A stretch of 64,000 nucleotides of DNA from contig NZ_AUIX01000023.1 in NCBI RefSeq assembly GCF_000423925.1, positions 1-64,000 of the forward strand, written 5' to 3'. Origin of the DNA: Butyrivibrio sp. VCD2006. Its GTDB lineage: Bacteria > Bacillota > Clostridia > Lachnospirales > Lachnospiraceae. The translations under genes and the position numbers were made by a program. Below the pieces are notes generated by a model. It was not told the origin of the DNA. It worked only from the letters and a program-made list of their open reading frames with translations, and ran no database searches. The number at the start of each line of letters is the position of its first letter. Positions within the stretch are counted from its first letter, which is position 1. Below, one piece after another: positions 63,317-64,000 of the stretch.

Positions 63317-63363
63317 ATAGTTGAAGCGATAGTTTAAGTAAACTGGGAAGTAGAGATAAAAAT

Positions 63364-63951
63364 ATGAGTGAATATAGTTATTATAATTTGAGAGAAAAGC
63401 CGGAATTAAAGGAAGCAGCAACGAATTGGTTTCATGAAAAATGGGGAGTACCAACTGAAGCATATAAGGAGTGTATTGATGCCTATATTGATGGCGCCAA
63501 GGAATATGGCTGGTACCTGTGCCTTGACGAAGATAAAAACGTAGAAGGTCTTGGCGAAGGCAAGATTGTCGGAGGCGGAGATGAAGGCAAAATTGTTGGA
63601 GATCCTGACGAAGAAAAAGTTGTTGGTGATTTTGAAGAAGGCAAAATTGTCGGAGGCGTTGATAAAGGTAAAATTGTTGCAGGCCTTGGAGTCATAGACA
63701 ATGATTTTCATGATAGGAAGGATCTTACTCCCAATGTATGCGCGGTTTACACTGAGGAAGCATACCGCTGCCAGGGAATATCCGGAAAACTGTTAAATAA
63801 GGTGGTGGATGATATGAAGTCCAAGGGAATCACTCCGATTTATCTTGTTACAGATCATGTTGGATTTTATGAAAGATATGGGTGGGAGTTCTTTTGCATG
63901 GCACAGGGGGACGGAGAACCTGAACCTACAAGGCTTTATATACATAGATGA
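63364..63951 (+). CDS. GNAT acetyltransferase-like protein with internal GKIV repeat
   Basis: 195 residues. The N-terminal part (YSYYNLREKPELKEAATNWF) and the C-terminal acetyl-CoA region (VYTEEAYRCQGISGKLLNKV, with RCQGISGKL as the motif A loop, then GFYERYGWEF) are those of GNAT enzymes. Between the two central strands lies an insert of about five units of roughly ten residues, based on EGKIVGG (residues about 60-108). The units end in IVAGLGVID, which would be the normal strand. The acyl acceptor is unknown. The ribosome site is weak. The last 49 bases of the window carry nothing recognised. Confidence 0.78.
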   Translation: MSEYSYYNLREKPELKEAATNWFHEKWGVPTEAYKECIDAYIDGAKEYGWYLCLDEDKNVEGLGEGKIVGGGDEGKIVGDPDEEKVVGDFEEGKIVGGVDKGKIVAGLGVIDNDFHDRKDLTPNVCAVYTEEAYRCQGISGKLLNKVVDDMKSKGITPIYLVTDHVGFYERYGWEFFCMAQGDGEPEPTRLYIHR

Positions 63952-64000
63952 TATTTAATGTAGTTTACTCTATGATTTCAAGGATTTCTGGAATTTCATG

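Overview
The window looks like chromosome from an anaerobic Lachnospiraceae member, probably close to Butyrivibrio or Pseudobutyrivibrio. The basis is moderate-to-low GC, strong AGGAGG ribosome sites, a CBM2-GH5 cellulase, InlB-type repeat surface proteins, BspA-like leucine-rich tails and many c-di-GMP proteins. The genus is an inference; there is no rRNA or other taxonomic marker. No tRNA, rRNA, transposase, integrase or cas gene was found.

Layout. 0-4 kb: the end of an InlB-repeat surface protein and a GH5 endoglucanase whose N-terminus is missing. 4-7 kb (minus): a rhodanese/PP-loop sulfurtransferase and a secreted transglutaminase-fold protein that has lost catalytic residues. 7.2-10.7 kb: a truncated Fur-like regulator, an ABC ATPase and an FtsX-type permease. 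11-14.8 kb (minus): an operon of XRE regulator, DUF2130 coiled-coil protein and GT4 glycosyltransferase, with two palindromic operators upstream. 15.2-16.4 kb: an acyltransferase-3 membrane protein. 16.4-18.7 kb: 2.3 kb of non-coding DNA holding a branched hairpin element, a 16-unit 85-bp hairpin array and a 5-unit 62-bp array.

18.7-38 kb is a nine-gene co-directional signalling region. It holds an apparently circularly permuted amino-acid-type binding lipoprotein, a membrane-anchored BMP-type binding protein, a hybrid histidine kinase, two intact HD-GYP phosphodiesterases, a beta-propeller hybrid kinase, a double-receiver protein, a degenerate HD-GYP protein and an EAL protein with a degenerate GGDEF domain. 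No permease or ATPase accompanies the binding proteins, so they probably feed sensing rather than import. A large SBP_bac_1 lipoprotein follows at 38-40.6 kb.

40.6-41.95 kb is a second non-coding block with the same plan as the first: a homologous branched hairpin element, then an 11-hairpin array with a different stem, then two more 85-bp units. 42-46.3 kb: DegV protein, GT4 with an amphipathic tail, GH13 glucosidase. 46.3-48 kb (minus): two membrane proteins. 48-57.6 kb: two very large secreted proteins with BspA-like C-termini flanking cysS. 58-64 kb: an alpha/beta hydrolase, a LytTR-DUF3021 pair, a DUF89 protein, a serine beta-lactamase-like hydrolase, two small STAS-like proteins and a GNAT protein with an internal repeat.

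The best candidate for something undescribed is the pair of composite non-coding elements at 16.6-18.1 and 40.9-41.9 kb. In each, a hairpin-loop sequence is repeated exactly about 115 bp downstream, the shared core differs between the two elements, and a tandem array of short-stem hairpins follows.
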